From the NCBI GenBank assembly GCA_037957365.1, contig JARHVA010002374.1, positions 1,424,501-1,488,500 of the forward strand: 64,000 bases of DNA, read 5' to 3'. The position numbers and the translations under genes are program-made. Positions within the stretch are counted from its first letter, which is position 1. Each line of letters opens with the position of its first letter. Positions 45,294 to 58,734 of this stretch are shown piece by piece. The notes beneath the pieces were generated by a model. That model saw nothing but the letters and a program-made list of their open reading frames with translations. It was not told the DNA's origin and made no database searches. The stretch comes from Torreya grandis (taxonomy: Eukaryota; Streptophyta; Pinopsida; Cupressales; Taxaceae).

Positions 45294-47631
45294 TGTTATC
45301 ATTCTAAATTTCACCCTTGGGGAGGTTGTTTAATCCTTACTCATTCAAATGATAGCATAGAGACACCTCTAGGCTGTGGGTGGCTTAAAGTTGAGGTGAA
45401 TCTATAGATTAGGGATAGCTCCCTATATGTATCACTTGAAACTACTAATAAACCCTTTTATTTCAAGGAAAAGAGAGAGAAGGAAATAAAATAAACAAAA
45501 CAAGGAGGTGATGCACCAAACTTCATGACCACTACCACACATTTGTAGGTGCACAATGAAATATAGGACTGACCTATCATGCACTAATCATAAACTATTC
45601 CTCTTACATTAGTGTTTTATAGATATTTAAGGCATTGGGATACTAGAAGGGAATATGCTTACCACTTCTAATAAACACTTAACCCCTGATGATACTAACT
45701 GCAATATGTGAGGGAAAGATAAAATTGCATGAATGTAAGGGAGTGAGACACAAGCCATGGAAAAATGAATCATCATATAACTATATCAATTAACCATAAT
45801 TTTACACTAAATATAACCATAGGAGGAGTAAAAAACCAATCTTATATTAATTAATATGCTTACAAAGGAGTAGGTATTTGACATACTTAAGTGGAGGATC
45901 AATATAATGCCATCCTAAGTAGTACATATAGGAAAAATGGGAGATGAGAGAAAAAGAGAGAGAGAAAGGATGTTAAGAGAGTCCATGAAAAGTGGGATTC
46001 ATCACAAACTAGTTACAATGCTAAGTTTAATATGAGATAATAGTCTTATCACTCTCTTCAACATGTGTTGTAGGTATGATGATGATATTTAAAGGTGGCA
46101 TAGGTGTTATTTGTTGAAGAGTTATAATTCATCTCTTAAAGGGGTAGTTATAATTTTTAGGCTTCTTGTCACTTTTCCATACTTAAGAATATTTAATGTT
46201 GATGTTTCAGGTGTGTTAGGTCCTCTAAAAACCTCTAAGAGCATGTTCATCTTATAGTAGACTTTAAAACTCAATGAAAACTTGTAGTTATCATTAGAAA
46301 ACTCTCAACACCATGGACTCAATAGACTGCATGTACCTCAACCTCTCAACACTACATTTAGTCATTATGATGACTTATTCACAACTTATAGATCATTATA
46401 TGGATTATATGATATGTTTATAAGGATACATTTAATGTTTTCATGTCTCAAATCACCTTAAACAGGTCTATAGCTCAATCCTCTATGCAAACGAGAAGGA
46501 AAAATATTCATTGGATCTAGTTTATCACTTGATAGACTATTATAGAACCATGGTATTCCTTTAAAATGTATTTTTTAGGGCAACCATACATCTACCCAAG
46601 AATATATGTCCTCTTCCACTGATTAGGAAACTCAAACCTCTAAAAATAGGCTTGAAAAATTAGTTTCTTAAGCCATTTTCTTACCTATTGTACTCCACAC
46701 ATGCAACCAAATGGATTAAATAGGTTATCCTAGGACCTAAATATGTCCTATATGTGTTTTAATACATTTTAAGTGCATTATATTCCATTAAATGGTGTTT
46801 TATCTTCATCAATCTTTATTTAGGGTTAATTGGCAATTTTGAGGCCTTTTCATCCTTAACGATTATTCATAGAGAGGTGTCCCTTAAAGGAATTAACATG
46901 CCATGTATTGTAAGTATAAAAGCCTTAAAAAAATAACATAATACCATTATATCCCATGCACTTCCTCAACCAACTTCCTAGTGAGAAAAGTGACCTTCTT
47001 AGGCTTATAGGCCTTTGTGATGAGGCTAAAAAAATGTTTTTGGTTCAAAAGGGACTCCAATTATATGGTTTTGGTTTTAAAGGTCTCATTTATCCCTAAA
47101 AAACATCCCATTATGTCTCCAAGTGGTTTACAAAATTTATTTCCTCTTCAAATAGCCCTAAAACTTAATTTGCCTATAATGAGGGTTTATGAACAATTAT
47201 GCAATATAACCCTAACAACCCTATTTTGGTGTTCCATAAAATTTAAAAATGACTAAAAATATTTTAGAATATTATAAAATTGTCCTCATACCTTTTTTGA
47301 CTCATAAATACTACACATTCACCCTAAACTTACACTTTTCCTTCATGGATTTATCCACAGGCATAATAAAGTCAGGTTGAGCATGTGCTTACATAGCTCT
47401 TTGATTATTTGACCTTTAGGTGAATTTTTTTGAGTTATATAAATCATTTATAAGGATTTAATTTATATATAACACCTCATATTATATTAAATATTACTCC
47501 TATTATGATCATCCTCTATGTATAGGCATGTAGCATTGGTCTTCGACTTGAACATCACTTATTTATAATCTATCTAAAGAAGGTTAGTGTAAGGTCTGCC
47601 AATTATCTAACACCTTTACAAAAACTTTTAG

Positions 47632-47670
<39 letters not shown>

Positions 47671-49657
47671 TCTAGTGTTGACCTTTTTAGTTCTCCTATA
47701 GGCCTAAATAGGCACTCGCCAAGAGACCGTGGCTCAGAGCTGATGATATTTTTCATGAACAACTAACTTGAAGGATATAATCACTTGGGACATTATTCAA
47801 TGTTATAAATACCTTTATTTATCCTCCCAATATAAATATAAAACTATAACATGCATCTTCTTAATCATTAAGATCTGCAGGCTTGTATATACACATTTTA
47901 AGCTCAAACTTCATCAAACCCCTACTTTAAAGTGTCTCTCTTGCATGAAGTTGTGCACAAATGGATTTAGAGTAAAGGTAAATTATATTTAAGTTTATAT
48001 ATGTCTCTCTCCCATTCCTTTATTTTAAAAAACTAGTTTGAAATCTCCATCATTCTTCTATTTAGGTCTACATAATCCACTAGCAAGCTAGTCAATGAGA
48101 GTTGTAGATTATCTTTCTATCATGGGAGTTATATATGTATTTAAGGAGTATGTATAGATTTTATATATATTATTTTTCACTTGGTAAAATTTTATATACA
48201 CTTGGTCATTATTTTATAGGATTCTAAAACCCTATCAGACAGTAAGACATCCTCCATTCTTAAGCTTCTTAATACCAACTTCATGTTAGAGTGTAGTTTT
48301 GTAATTTTTAGACATTGGGGTAATTTTGAATGACTCTACAGAGTGATAGGGGGTGTGAATATGGATTTATGTCCTACCAATTAGTCCTCAAGTCCACTTG
48401 ACTCTTCTATAGACACCAAGACCTCGTATTCAAGTTTATAACCTACATAGTATGGAGCCTTCTTGCATTTTGGCTACTCACATGTGCTAGATGTTGGTGG
48501 AGGTTGATGTGGGAAGAATTTTTAGACACTTTAATAACTCAAAAAAAATTTCATTTTCATCCCTAAACTTTTAAACTCACTCAAACAAGGTAAAACCATC
48601 CTTGTGGGGTTTTAGAAGGGTTTAAGGAGCTGTAAACACTCTTAATGATTGTTCATAAAGGAGAGGCCTTCAATATCTGAAACAATGCCAAATTTTATAA
48701 TTAAATTAGGGTCCCCTTATTTATTTAATATATCTCATTAAAAATCTCTCTCTCTCTCTCTCCTTCATGGACCATCTTCAATCCGTTTGGCCTTTTTGAG
48801 CTTGTAAATTACCTAATGAAGGAGTTGAGAGGGTTTTTATCTTTCTTGAACCTCAAACTCCTTCCCAAGCATGGATTAGATATTTTTGAGGATATAATAT
48901 GCCTTATATAGGCTTGAACATCTAGTTCCATTGTTCCTTTGGCTAGAGATGCTCTGATCATGCATGGAAACTTGTAAAAACTCATCAAAGCACCTAGTGA
49001 TTGTTCATAAAGCTTGATCATTTGACTAAGTGCTTTGTTATATCCTTGTGTGAGATGTCTATGGATATTCATTAACATGAAAAAACTAAATTTAACATAA
49101 AAAAACCATTCACACCTACCTTTCTTGTTAAAACTTCACATTATGCCATGGTTGGAGTTGAATCAAAGAGCAAAAGAGGTTTCAAACTTGATATACATTA
49201 GAAGTGTATATTTTAGCACCTTTTAGATATTATGCAAAGCATGTGGAGTATAAAATAATCTTTCAAGAATTACACATGGGCTCAAATTACCTTCTTTTCA
49301 TGGTGTTACTCCTCACACTTGATATTCTTCAAGGTAAATGTTATAAAATTGCAACAAGTAAATTATCAAAACCAACATAAAACCTTAATTTATTCAAACT
49401 TACCTTAATTTCTCTAGACACTTCATGAATGATCACATTTAAGATACTGATGATAGAGTTAGGTGCTTTGACTCACTCTCTTGGTTAGAATACTCTAGGA
49501 GACTTTGACCACTACTAATAACAACATCACACTTTACCATGGGTAAGATAAGATTTTACCAAAACAATACCCCTCAAAATGTTATCAATCAAAGTTAAAC
49601 AATCCTGGATAACAAGTTTTGAAATGTAATGGCCCATTGTATCCATTTTAGCTAATA
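45294..49657 (-). repeat. LARD 3' LTR
   Basis: Left 4364-bp repeat. Matches the right copy end to end, for example around CATGTAGCATTGGTCTT (47526 and 54920). It has a private (TA)n expansion at 47634-47666 and a (TC)n tract near 48747. Open frames inside it are not conserved between the two copies, so they are chance. Confidence 0.85.
47634..47666. repeat. (TA)n microsatellite
   Basis: Present in the left LARD repeat only. The matching place in the right repeat near 55020 lacks it. Confidence 0.9.
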
Positions 49658-49938
49658 TTTTTGGTGACCTTCAAGGGGTGTATGCTTATTATGTACTCTA
49701 GACTAGTATCCTTCTTGTATCCATTAGGATATGGGATCACTTGTCACAAAATAATAACCTGAATTATACCTAAGAATTATTACAAGCCTAGAAAATAAGT
49801 GAGACAATTGATAATACCCCCAACACACACAACAAATCAAAAGAAAACACACACAACAAATCAACTAGATAAAACAAGACACACACTATGTTAAGAAGAT
49901 TTTAGGGAAGATAAAACACAAACATCTACTATGTATAG

Positions 49939-52465
49939 CTAACCTCCAAGGTATGATCCACCTAGGTCAAAAGGGAAACTTCTAATATCCCCCACATGAG
50001 ATGAACAAGGATGAAAATCAAGCTGACTTTTTGATGTAGCTTGTGATGGATCATCTTTATTTTGTTTTCTAACCCTTTTGGCACACTTCTAAGAAGCTCA
50101 ACTGAAATAAGCAAATATTTGATATAAACAAACTCTTTTTGGTGTTTAACCCTCATGTTGCTCTTAAACATTAAGATAGTCCTCTAATTTAGACATAACT
50201 GCAACCTCAATCTTTGATGACTCATTAGGATCATGTTCTTGGTTTCCTATGACATATTGAGATATGTCAATTAGATTATCAAATGCTACAAATTGTTTAA
50301 TTTCTTCAAGGAGCTCCAAAAACTACTTATAAGTCTCATCAGGGTTCTCATGAGACATGCATTGATTAATAACTCCCTGATCATGTTATCCACTCTTGAA
50401 AACCATCTTAGAAATATCTTCATGAGTTGTAGGTATACTATCCAAGTTTGAACAAAAGTTTTCTAACACTTCCTAAAAGGAAACATCTTCTTGATCACTT
50501 GAAGGGATGTAAAACTCAATATCATCTTTACCTTTCCCTTTAGGGATAGTAGACCTATCTAATGCTTCAAAATTATCAATGGAATAATAGGATAGTTGTA
50601 ACTTGAATTCATATAGGTTTTCCTTTTATTCACTAAGATCCATTACATCATCAATAAAAAATTTATCTTGTCCACCTTGGGTAACATCATCTCTTTAAAG
50701 GTTTGTTGCAATTTCACTCACTATTTCATGATCATCTTGAACTCTTTCATCAAGACTCAATCCATGAAAACTAAATTGGTCTTCCTCTTCCTCCATATAG
50801 AATGGAAGTTCATTTTACCACCCAAGGTCTAATTTATCATTATTTTCTTGTTCTAAACCTGATTTGTCCCCTTTAAATCCCAAAACATCAGGATTTTCTT
50901 CTTTAGCTTCACTTGTTACTATGATCTCATGTTCATTTAGAGATACAATCTAGTTATTTTTCACTTCAAGCTATCTACTAATGATCTCAGGCCTATCTTG
51001 ATCTTCAATTCTCTCACCAAGGGAAACAAAATCTTATTCTTCATTAAAAAACAACATAATTTCAATTGGGCTCTCATCTTTTTCCCTAACTTATTATTTA
51101 ATGTTTCCATGCCAAGATCTTCAATCTCTTCAAGGAAAACATGGTATAATTGTTGCCAAGCATCATCAAGCTCATTAAGAGTCTTTGTATCTTAAATCAT
51201 GAATCCATTTAATTTAATTTTATGACTTCCCTCTGGTGTAGTATCTTTTTTGAACCCATTTATACATTTATCAACTTTATCTATATGGTTTTCCTCTTCT
51301 TCCATGAAGCATCAGAGTAAATTGATTACAAAAATCTTAGTTAATCATGTGTTCCTTTTCCCTAACCTGATTCTTCTTTTCCTTCATGAAGAGGACTACC
51401 AATGGTAATCTCTTCATCATACTCACTTGAGACACTCTTTCTCTCAACTAAAATCTCATTAGTTTGTTTGAAGCTTGAGAGAGGGTCTTTCCAAATTGGG
51501 ATTTTTGGGGTAGTAGACTCATTAGATGATTCTTGGAGAGGGGTAAAATGAAGTTATGTTAGGGATGATACATTCTTCTATTTCTACTCCCCAATAATTC
51601 TATCAAACTATAGTTTACTTTTTTCTTCATGGATAACTCCAACTTGAGGGGTGGGTGAAGGACCCAAGGAACATGAAAATTCTCTTAGTTTGACCTCTAC
51701 TACCTTTTCCACTTTCTAATTTTTGATGGGTATGGGAAAAGGTTCTTTATCAAATGTTGGCATGATATAATTAGGGGTCATAGTCCAAAAAGGCCTCCAT
51801 GATGGAATGGTTTTGGGTCCTTGAGGAAAAGTGGATGGATCTTGCATAGAAGTAGGCTTTTCTTGAGGAGTGAAAGTCTTTCAACTTGGGATTTTGAGCT
51901 TAGGAGCTTCTTCTTGATGGTATGTTGAAACTTAGTCCAGGTTAGAAGTAAAATAAGGTTGATTGTATTGAAGTTAATGCCTCTCCCAAACCACTAACAT
52001 ATTATCCATATATTGAATTAAGTGTCTTATCTCCAACATGTCGTTGATTGGTAGTTGTTGATTATCTCTCTCAAAGGTTTCCTACTCACTCTTAACCAGC
52101 TGTAATAAGTCCCTTATACTCTGAATGAGATGGACATGGACAATTTAACCAAGCTTATCTTCTTTATCAATCTCTCTCAATATCCTTTCATAGTTTAATA
52201 GGAGTTATTAAAGTATTGATAACGATTGAGTAAGAATGTGAATATACTAATTAGGGGTATCATAATTTTGACAAGGATAATTATTGGGACAAGTAGGATA
52301 GAAAAGAGGCTAAGTTGGGATACATGGGAGACACAAATCATAGGAAAGTTGATATGTTTTTATTTGAGGGATATTTGGAGTGAAGCCTTGAACATTATTA
52401 GTCTAATATGAAGGATATGAAGGTAAAAAATATGCATTTTGACCAAATGAAAATTGAGAATACAT
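49939..52465 (-). pseudogene. LARD-encoded long ORF of unknown function, decayed
   Basis: A coherent minus-strand coding region of about 840 codons, ATG at 52465 to a stop at 49941. In order: a Tyr/Pro/Gln/Asn-rich N-terminus (MYSQFSFGQNAYFLPSYPSY), a charged helical stretch with ERDNQQLPINDMLEIRHLIQ, a Pro-rich centre (STFPQGPKTIPSW), then a long acidic part (MEEEEDQFSFHGLSLDERVQ near 50796; CMSHENPDETYK), and a basic patch (KCAKRVRKQNK) close to the end. No zinc knuckle, DTG, YVDD or integrase motif is visible. It has at least one frameshift (near 51095) and around twenty stops, mostly TAG/TAA where Gln fits. A divergent Gag is possible; I do not recognise it. Confidence 0.6.
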
Positions 52466-52555
52466 ACCAATTGGTCTATTCTAAGAACTTGGGTTGCTTA
52501 AACTAGTTATTATTCACTTGGAGTCACCATTAATGCTTTAGGTCATGCCTCCAAA

Positions 52556-52643
52556 GGCTAATGTATTGAAGGATAATACTAAAAATAATTCAATATATGG
52601 GCTAATGTATTAAAGGACAACACCAAAAATACCTCAATAGATA
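52556..52643. repeat. 44-bp tandem pair
   Basis: Two adjacent degenerate copies beginning GGCTAATGTATT and holding AAGGAYAAYAC, in the LARD leader next to the primer site. Confidence 0.7.
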
Positions 52644-52651
52644 AAAATCAA

Positions 52652-52668
52652 TCCCACCAGGTGTGCCA
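52652..52668 (-). other. LARD candidate primer binding site
   Basis: On the minus strand TGGCACACCTGGTGGGA, four bases from the 5' LTR. It starts with TGG as every tRNA-primed site must and is not the initiator-Met type. The cognate tRNA is not identified. Confidence 0.55.
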
Positions 52669-52672
52669 AAAC

Positions 52673-55600
52673 TATTATCATTCTAAATTTCACCCTTGAT
52701 GATGTTGTTCAATCCTTCCTGATTTATATGATAGCATGGAGATAGCTATACATTGTGGGTGGCCTAAAGTTGAAGTGAATATCTAGATTAGGGATAGCTC
52801 CTTTGATGTATCACTTGAAACTACTATTAAACTTCTTACTTGTAAGGAAAATTGAGATAAGGAAAGAAAGAAAGCAAACAAAATAAGAAGGTGATGCACC
52901 AAAATTCATGACCACTACCACACATTTTTAGGTACACAATGAACTATAGGACTAACCTATCATATACTAATTCTAAACTATTCCTCTTACATAAGTGTTT
53001 TTTAGATAGGTAAGGAATTAGGAGAATATAATGGAATATTCTTACCAATTCTAAACCATATTTAACCCCTGATGACACTAACTAAAACTTGTAATGGAAA
53101 CATAAAACTACACAGAGGTAAGGGAATGAGATGTAAGCCATGGAAAACTAAATTATCACATAACAAGATCAATCACCCATAATTTTACACTAAACACAAC
53201 CATAGTAGGCAAAAACAAATCTTATATTCATTCATATTCTTAAAAAAGAGTAGGGTTTTGACATACTCAAGTGGAGGATCAATGTATTTCCATCCTAGGA
53301 AGTATATATAGGAAAAATGAGAGAGGAGTGATAGAAAAAGGGGGTTGAAAGATTCCATGACAAGTTTCATTCATCAAAAACTAGTTATAATTCCAATTAT
53401 AAGATGAGATAATAGTCTTATCACTCTCTTTAACATGTGTTTCTTGGTACGATGATGATCTTCAAAGGTGGCTTAGGAGTTATTGGTTGAAAAGTTATAA
53501 TTCATCTCTTAAAGGAGCAGTTATAATTTGTAGGTTTCTTACCACTTTTCCCTTATTAATAATATTTCATGATTATCTTGTAGGTTTTTTATGTCCTATA
53601 ATAACCTATAATATCATGTTCATCTTATAGTAGACTTTAAAAGCTAAATGGAAACCTATAGTTGTCGTTAGAAAACTCTTAACAATATGAACTCAATAGG
53701 TTGCATGTACCTCAGCCTTTTAAGGCTACATTTATTCACTAGAATGAATTATTCACAATTTTTAGATCCTTATAGGGATGATATGATATGTTTATAATTA
53801 TACCTTAAAAAATTTCATGTCTCAAATTACCTTGAATAGGTCTACAACTTAGTCCTCTTTGCAAGCAAGAAGGCACAATCTTCATTAGATTTAGTTTCTC
53901 ACTTGATATAATTTTATATCACCATGGGAGTCCTTTAAAATGGATGTTTTATGGTAACCATACCTTTTCCTAGGCTTATATGTCTTTTTCCACTGATTAG
54001 GAAACTTAGACCTACTCAAACCTATGCAAATAGGCTTGAAAAAGTAGTTTCTTAGGCTTTTCTTATGTCTTCCATTCCACATGTGCCACAAACTGGATTA
54101 AAAAGGTGAAAATATGACATATAAATGTCATATATGTGTTTTAACTAGCTTTTAAGTGCATTATATTCCATTAAATGGTGTTTTAGCTTCATTGAAATTC
54201 TTTTGGGGTCAATTGGCAGTTTTGAGGCCTCTTCATCCTTAACAATTGATCATAGAGTTGTGGCCCTTAAAATACTAAAAAACTCCATGTATTTGGAGTA
54301 AAAAATCCTTAATAACATCCCCTAATACCATTTTACCCCATTCACTTCCTCAAATAACTTCTCAGTGAGAAAAATGACCTTCTTAGGCTTGTAGGCCTAT
54401 GTGATGATGTCAAGAGTGTTTTTGGTTCAAAAGGGCCTCCAATTTCATGGTTTTCATTTTAAAAGTATAATTTATGCCTAAAAAACATCCCATTATGTCT
54501 CAAATTTGTTTTAAAATATATTTTATCTTCAAATAACCCTAAAACTTGATTTGCCTATAATGAGGGTTTGTGAACAATTAGACAAATATGACCATAAAAC
54601 CCCTATTTTAGTGTTTCCACAACTTTATAAAGGACTATAAAAATTGTATAATACTATCAAATTATCATTATAACCTATGTTACTCCTAAATTTTACACAT
54701 TCACCCAAAACTTACACTTTTACTTCATGTATTTATCCACAAGCCTAATATAGTTAGGCTGAGCATGTGCTTACACAACTCTTTGATTGATTTGATCTAT
54801 AGGTGACTTTTTGTGAGTTATAAAACTATTATAAGTTAGATATAATGAGATTATTTATCTCTCACATCTTATATTCTATGAAAAATTAATCCTCTTATGG
54901 TCATCCTCTATGTATATGCATGTAGCATTGGTCTTTGACTTGAACGCCACTTGTTTACAATCTATCTAAAGACGGTTAATGTGTGGTCTGCCACTTGTAT
55001 CATACCTTTATAAAACATTTTTAATTCAAAAAATAATAAACCAATTTTATCTAATGTTTTCTTCTAATAAAAAACTTCATATCTATGTTAACCTATTGAA
55101 GTCTTTTATGGGCCTAAATAGGCACTCTCCAAGAGACCCTAGCTTAGAGTTGATGATCTCTTTCATGGATAGAAAAATTTAAGGATATAATCACTTAGGT
55201 CCTTCCTCAATGTTATAAATACCTTTCTTGATCCTTCCAATCTAAATATCAAACTATAACATGCATCTTCTTAATCATTCTAATATGTAGACCTATACAT
55301 ACACATTTTAAGTTCAAACTGCATCAAAACCCCACTTTGAAGTGGATCTCTTGCATGTATCCATGCACAAGTGGATTTGGAGGCAAGTTAGTTTTTATTT
55401 ATGTTTATATATGTCTATCCCATGCCTTTATTTGAACAAACTAGTTTGATACCTCCATCATTCTGCCATTTAGGTCTACATAATCCACTAACAAGCTAGT
55501 CAAGGAGAGCCATAGATGATATTTATATCATGGGAGTTCTATATGGATCCAAAGACTATGTATATAATTTATAAATCTTTTTTTTACTTAGTAAAAAAAA

Positions 55601-57004
55601 TTATACATTTTTTCATGTTCTTCTAGTATTCCAAAACCCTATCAGACAATAAGACGTCATTCATTATTAGGCTTCTCAATACCATCTTCATGTTAGAGTG
55701 AATTTTGGTACTTTCTAGACCTTGGGGAAATTTTCAATGACTTTAAATAATTATATGGGGATGTTAATATGGCTTGAGTCACTACTAATAATTCCTCAAG
55801 TTCACTTAACTCTTCCATGGACATAAAAACCTTTGTACTCAAGTTTGTAACCTATCTAGTATAGATCCTTATTGTCTTTTGACTGCTCAAACATGCTAGA
55901 AGATGGTGGATGGTGATGTTGGAGGACTTTTTAGACCCTTTAATAACTCACAAAACTTTTAATTTTTGTTCTTGAACTTTTAAATGCACTCAAACAATGG
56001 AAAACCTTGCATGTGGGGTTTCAAAAGGGTTTAAGCAGTTGTAAACACTCTTAATAATTATTCATAAAGGAGAGCATTCAATATATGAACCAATAACATG
56101 ATTTTAAAGGCAATTATGGTCCACTTCTTTACCTAATATATCTGGTTCCAAATATCTCTCTCTCCTTCATGAACCATCTTCAAACTATTCGGTTTTCTTA
56201 AACTTGCAAGTAACCTAATGAAGGAATTGAGAGGGTTTTTATCTTTCCTAAACTTTTAACTCCTCCCAAAGCATGGATTATAGTCTTATGAGGCTTTAAT
56301 ATTCCTTGGATAGGCCTCACCACCTGGTTCTATTGTTCTTTTGGCTGGATATTCTTTGATCATGCACAAAAACCTATAAAAACTCATCAAAATGCCTAGT
56401 GATTATTCATAAAGCTTGATCATTTGATTGAGTTCCGTATTGGATCCTTATGTGAGATGTCTATGAATTATCCTTAACATGTAAAAAACAAATTTGATGT
56501 TAAAAACCTATTCACACCTACCTTTATTTCCAACACTTCACATTATGCCATGATTGGAGTTTAATAAAAGAGAAAAAGAAGTTTCAACCTTGATATACAT
56601 TAGAAGTGGATGTTTTGACACATTTTGGATGTTGTACAGACCCTATGGAGTATAAAACAATATTTCAAGAATTCCACATGGTCTCAAATTACATTCTTCG
56701 TACGGTGTTACTCTTCACACGTGATATTCTTCAAGGGAAATGTTATAAGATTACAACAAGCAAATGATAAAAAAACCAACATGAAACCTTAATTTATCCA
56801 AACACTTTATGAATGATCGCATTTAGGATGTTGATGATAGATTTAGGTGCTTTGAATCACTCTCTTGATTAAACCACTATAGTAGACTTTGAATTCAAGC
56901 TTTGACCAAAACAATACCCCTCAAAAGGCTATCAATCAAAGGTAAACAAGCTTGGATAGTAATTTTTAAAATGTAATGGCCTATGATAGCCAATTTGGCT
57001 AACA
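52673..57004 (-). repeat. LARD 5' LTR
   Basis: Right 4332-bp repeat, minus-strand start TGTTAGCC. Pairs with 45294-49657. Confidence 0.85.
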
Positions 57005-58722
57005 ATAACTAAGTAAAATCTTGAATTCATGTATCCTAACTCCAACTCCAACCATGGTTTAGGCCCTAGTACTAAGGATTGGCCATGGTAATAGCTTGAT
57101 TGAACATCTAAAATTAGGCTTACATGGATCGATAAACATAATAGAATAGGAACTAACACAATTTATTTAATGAAAGATGCTCATAGTTGTTCAAAGTTAA
57201 TTATAGGGTATTGGATTCCACTAAAAGACAAAAGGGTAAAAATAATAGAACAAACAATCCCTCTCTAAAATAAAACACTTTTAAAAATATTTACATAACA
57301 TATGACTTATATATAACTCATAATCATTAAAAAAATAACACGTGTCAATTTACACTACCTAGATACTCTAAAATTTCATCTATTCATTTTAACATAATGA
57401 CATTCTCATATGGCTATAAACCAATAAATATCTAGTTACCAACTTAAACTTATGCTAGTATTCCATAAAACTATCCAGGTTGCTCTCCCAGTCCAGAGCA
57501 TAGCATTCACCTTCTCCAACTTATCTTTTCACTTTTTAGTTTCTCTTTTTTAGAATAAAATCATCTAATGCATTCTTCTCCACCAACACTTTATTTTTCT
57601 CTCCAAAAATTAAAGTTTAAAATGTTATCCAAGTCCACTATGGCATTTATTACTTGCCCATGCACACTTGTATGCAATAATTTCTCAAACAATTGGGGAA
57701 CATTGAGTTTTTATTATTGTAAGAAAGTCTTGGTTTCCTATTTGAGGATTTGGACCAACCCATGTTGCTTTTAAATTATTTTTATGTTCCCCAAATTCAT
57801 ACTATTTTATTCAAAATGGGAAGGCCCATCACTAGGTAATGGAATTAATATTTATTTAATTAATAATTATATTATTTCCATTTCATAACACAAATTTTGA
57901 ATATTAAAAATTATCTAAAAAGGTGTGGTATATCTAACCACATAGACCTTTGTTGGTTTTATAAATCTCTAAATTTTCCATATTAAACATCACCATGGTT
58001 TTTTTAAATCCAACATATGGATATTCTACAAACCTATATACATGACCAACAATTTCACAAATTCTAAGCTCGACAAAGCATATAAGCAACCACCATATGA
58101 ACATAAAATACAAGGTTTGAGTCTAAGATTCTCTTAGATGGTTGTAAATGGTCAAAGACCTAATAAACCTGTCATGAATGAATTTGATGATCATAATGTG
58201 GTACACATAATGATGATATTTAGTCATTAAGTTAAAATAAAGTAAATTAAAATAATATAAAACATATACCTTTACTAGGATATCCATCCTAACCAAGGCA
58301 TATAGCTCAACTATCCTAGCATGTTTTACCAGTTCATATCATTTTATATCTCTACTATCTAGATTCTACATCATTATTCTCACTCTGAAGATGTTCTCCC
58401 TTTGATTTGAGGTAAATTTATCTTGTAACCACCTCATAATAACAAACAATTAGTTAACCAAAACAAGACATAAATTATGCATGATATAATATAAAAACAC
58501 TTAAATTATGTCAAACACTCATCACAAAATATAATTTCAACATTTCATTAAATGAATTAAATCGCACAACTACCTAAATTTGATTAGTATGTCTTTAGTT
58601 TTAGAAAATTAATAATATACAACCATGCATTAAATTATGTAAAATTAAATCCATATGGCATACATCCCATTTATTAAAAATGAAAGTGAAACATATTCTA
58701 ATTGTAAACATGAGATGTGACA
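57005..58722 (-). repeat. Spacer merging into the 3' LTR of gypsy-A
   Basis: The right end (58722) is a clear LTR start on the minus strand: TGTCACATCTCATG directly after a polypurine tract. The other end of this LTR cannot be fixed because no second copy lies in the window. No coding region seen in 57005-58722. Confidence 0.5.
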
Positions 58723-58734
58723 TCCTCCTCCTTG
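58723..58734 (-). other. Gypsy-A polypurine tract
   Basis: CAAGGAGGAGGA on the minus strand immediately before TGTCACATC. Confidence 0.75.

Larger units (their letters stand above)
45294..57004 (-). mobile_element. LARD-type element with 4.3-kb LTRs
   Basis: Direct repeats of 4364 bp (45294-49657) and 4332 bp (52673-57004) enclose a 3.0-kb interior. Repeat ends are TGTTATC/TATTATC on one side and GCTAATA/GCTAACA on the other, so the termini fit TG...CA with mutations. A primer-site-like TGGCACACCTGGTGGGA sits four bases inside the right repeat on the minus strand, giving minus orientation. Sizes match the plant LARD class (large LTRs, short interior, no pol). No target duplication is clear (GTAAT left, ATAAC right). 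A segmental duplication is the main alternative, but the primer site and matching termini favour an element. The interior has one long decayed ORF and no recognisable pol. Confidence 0.8.

Noticed and set aside
47017..47992. Small open frames inside the LARD LTR
   Set aside because: The matching stretch of the other LTR does not keep them open, and no family is recognised.
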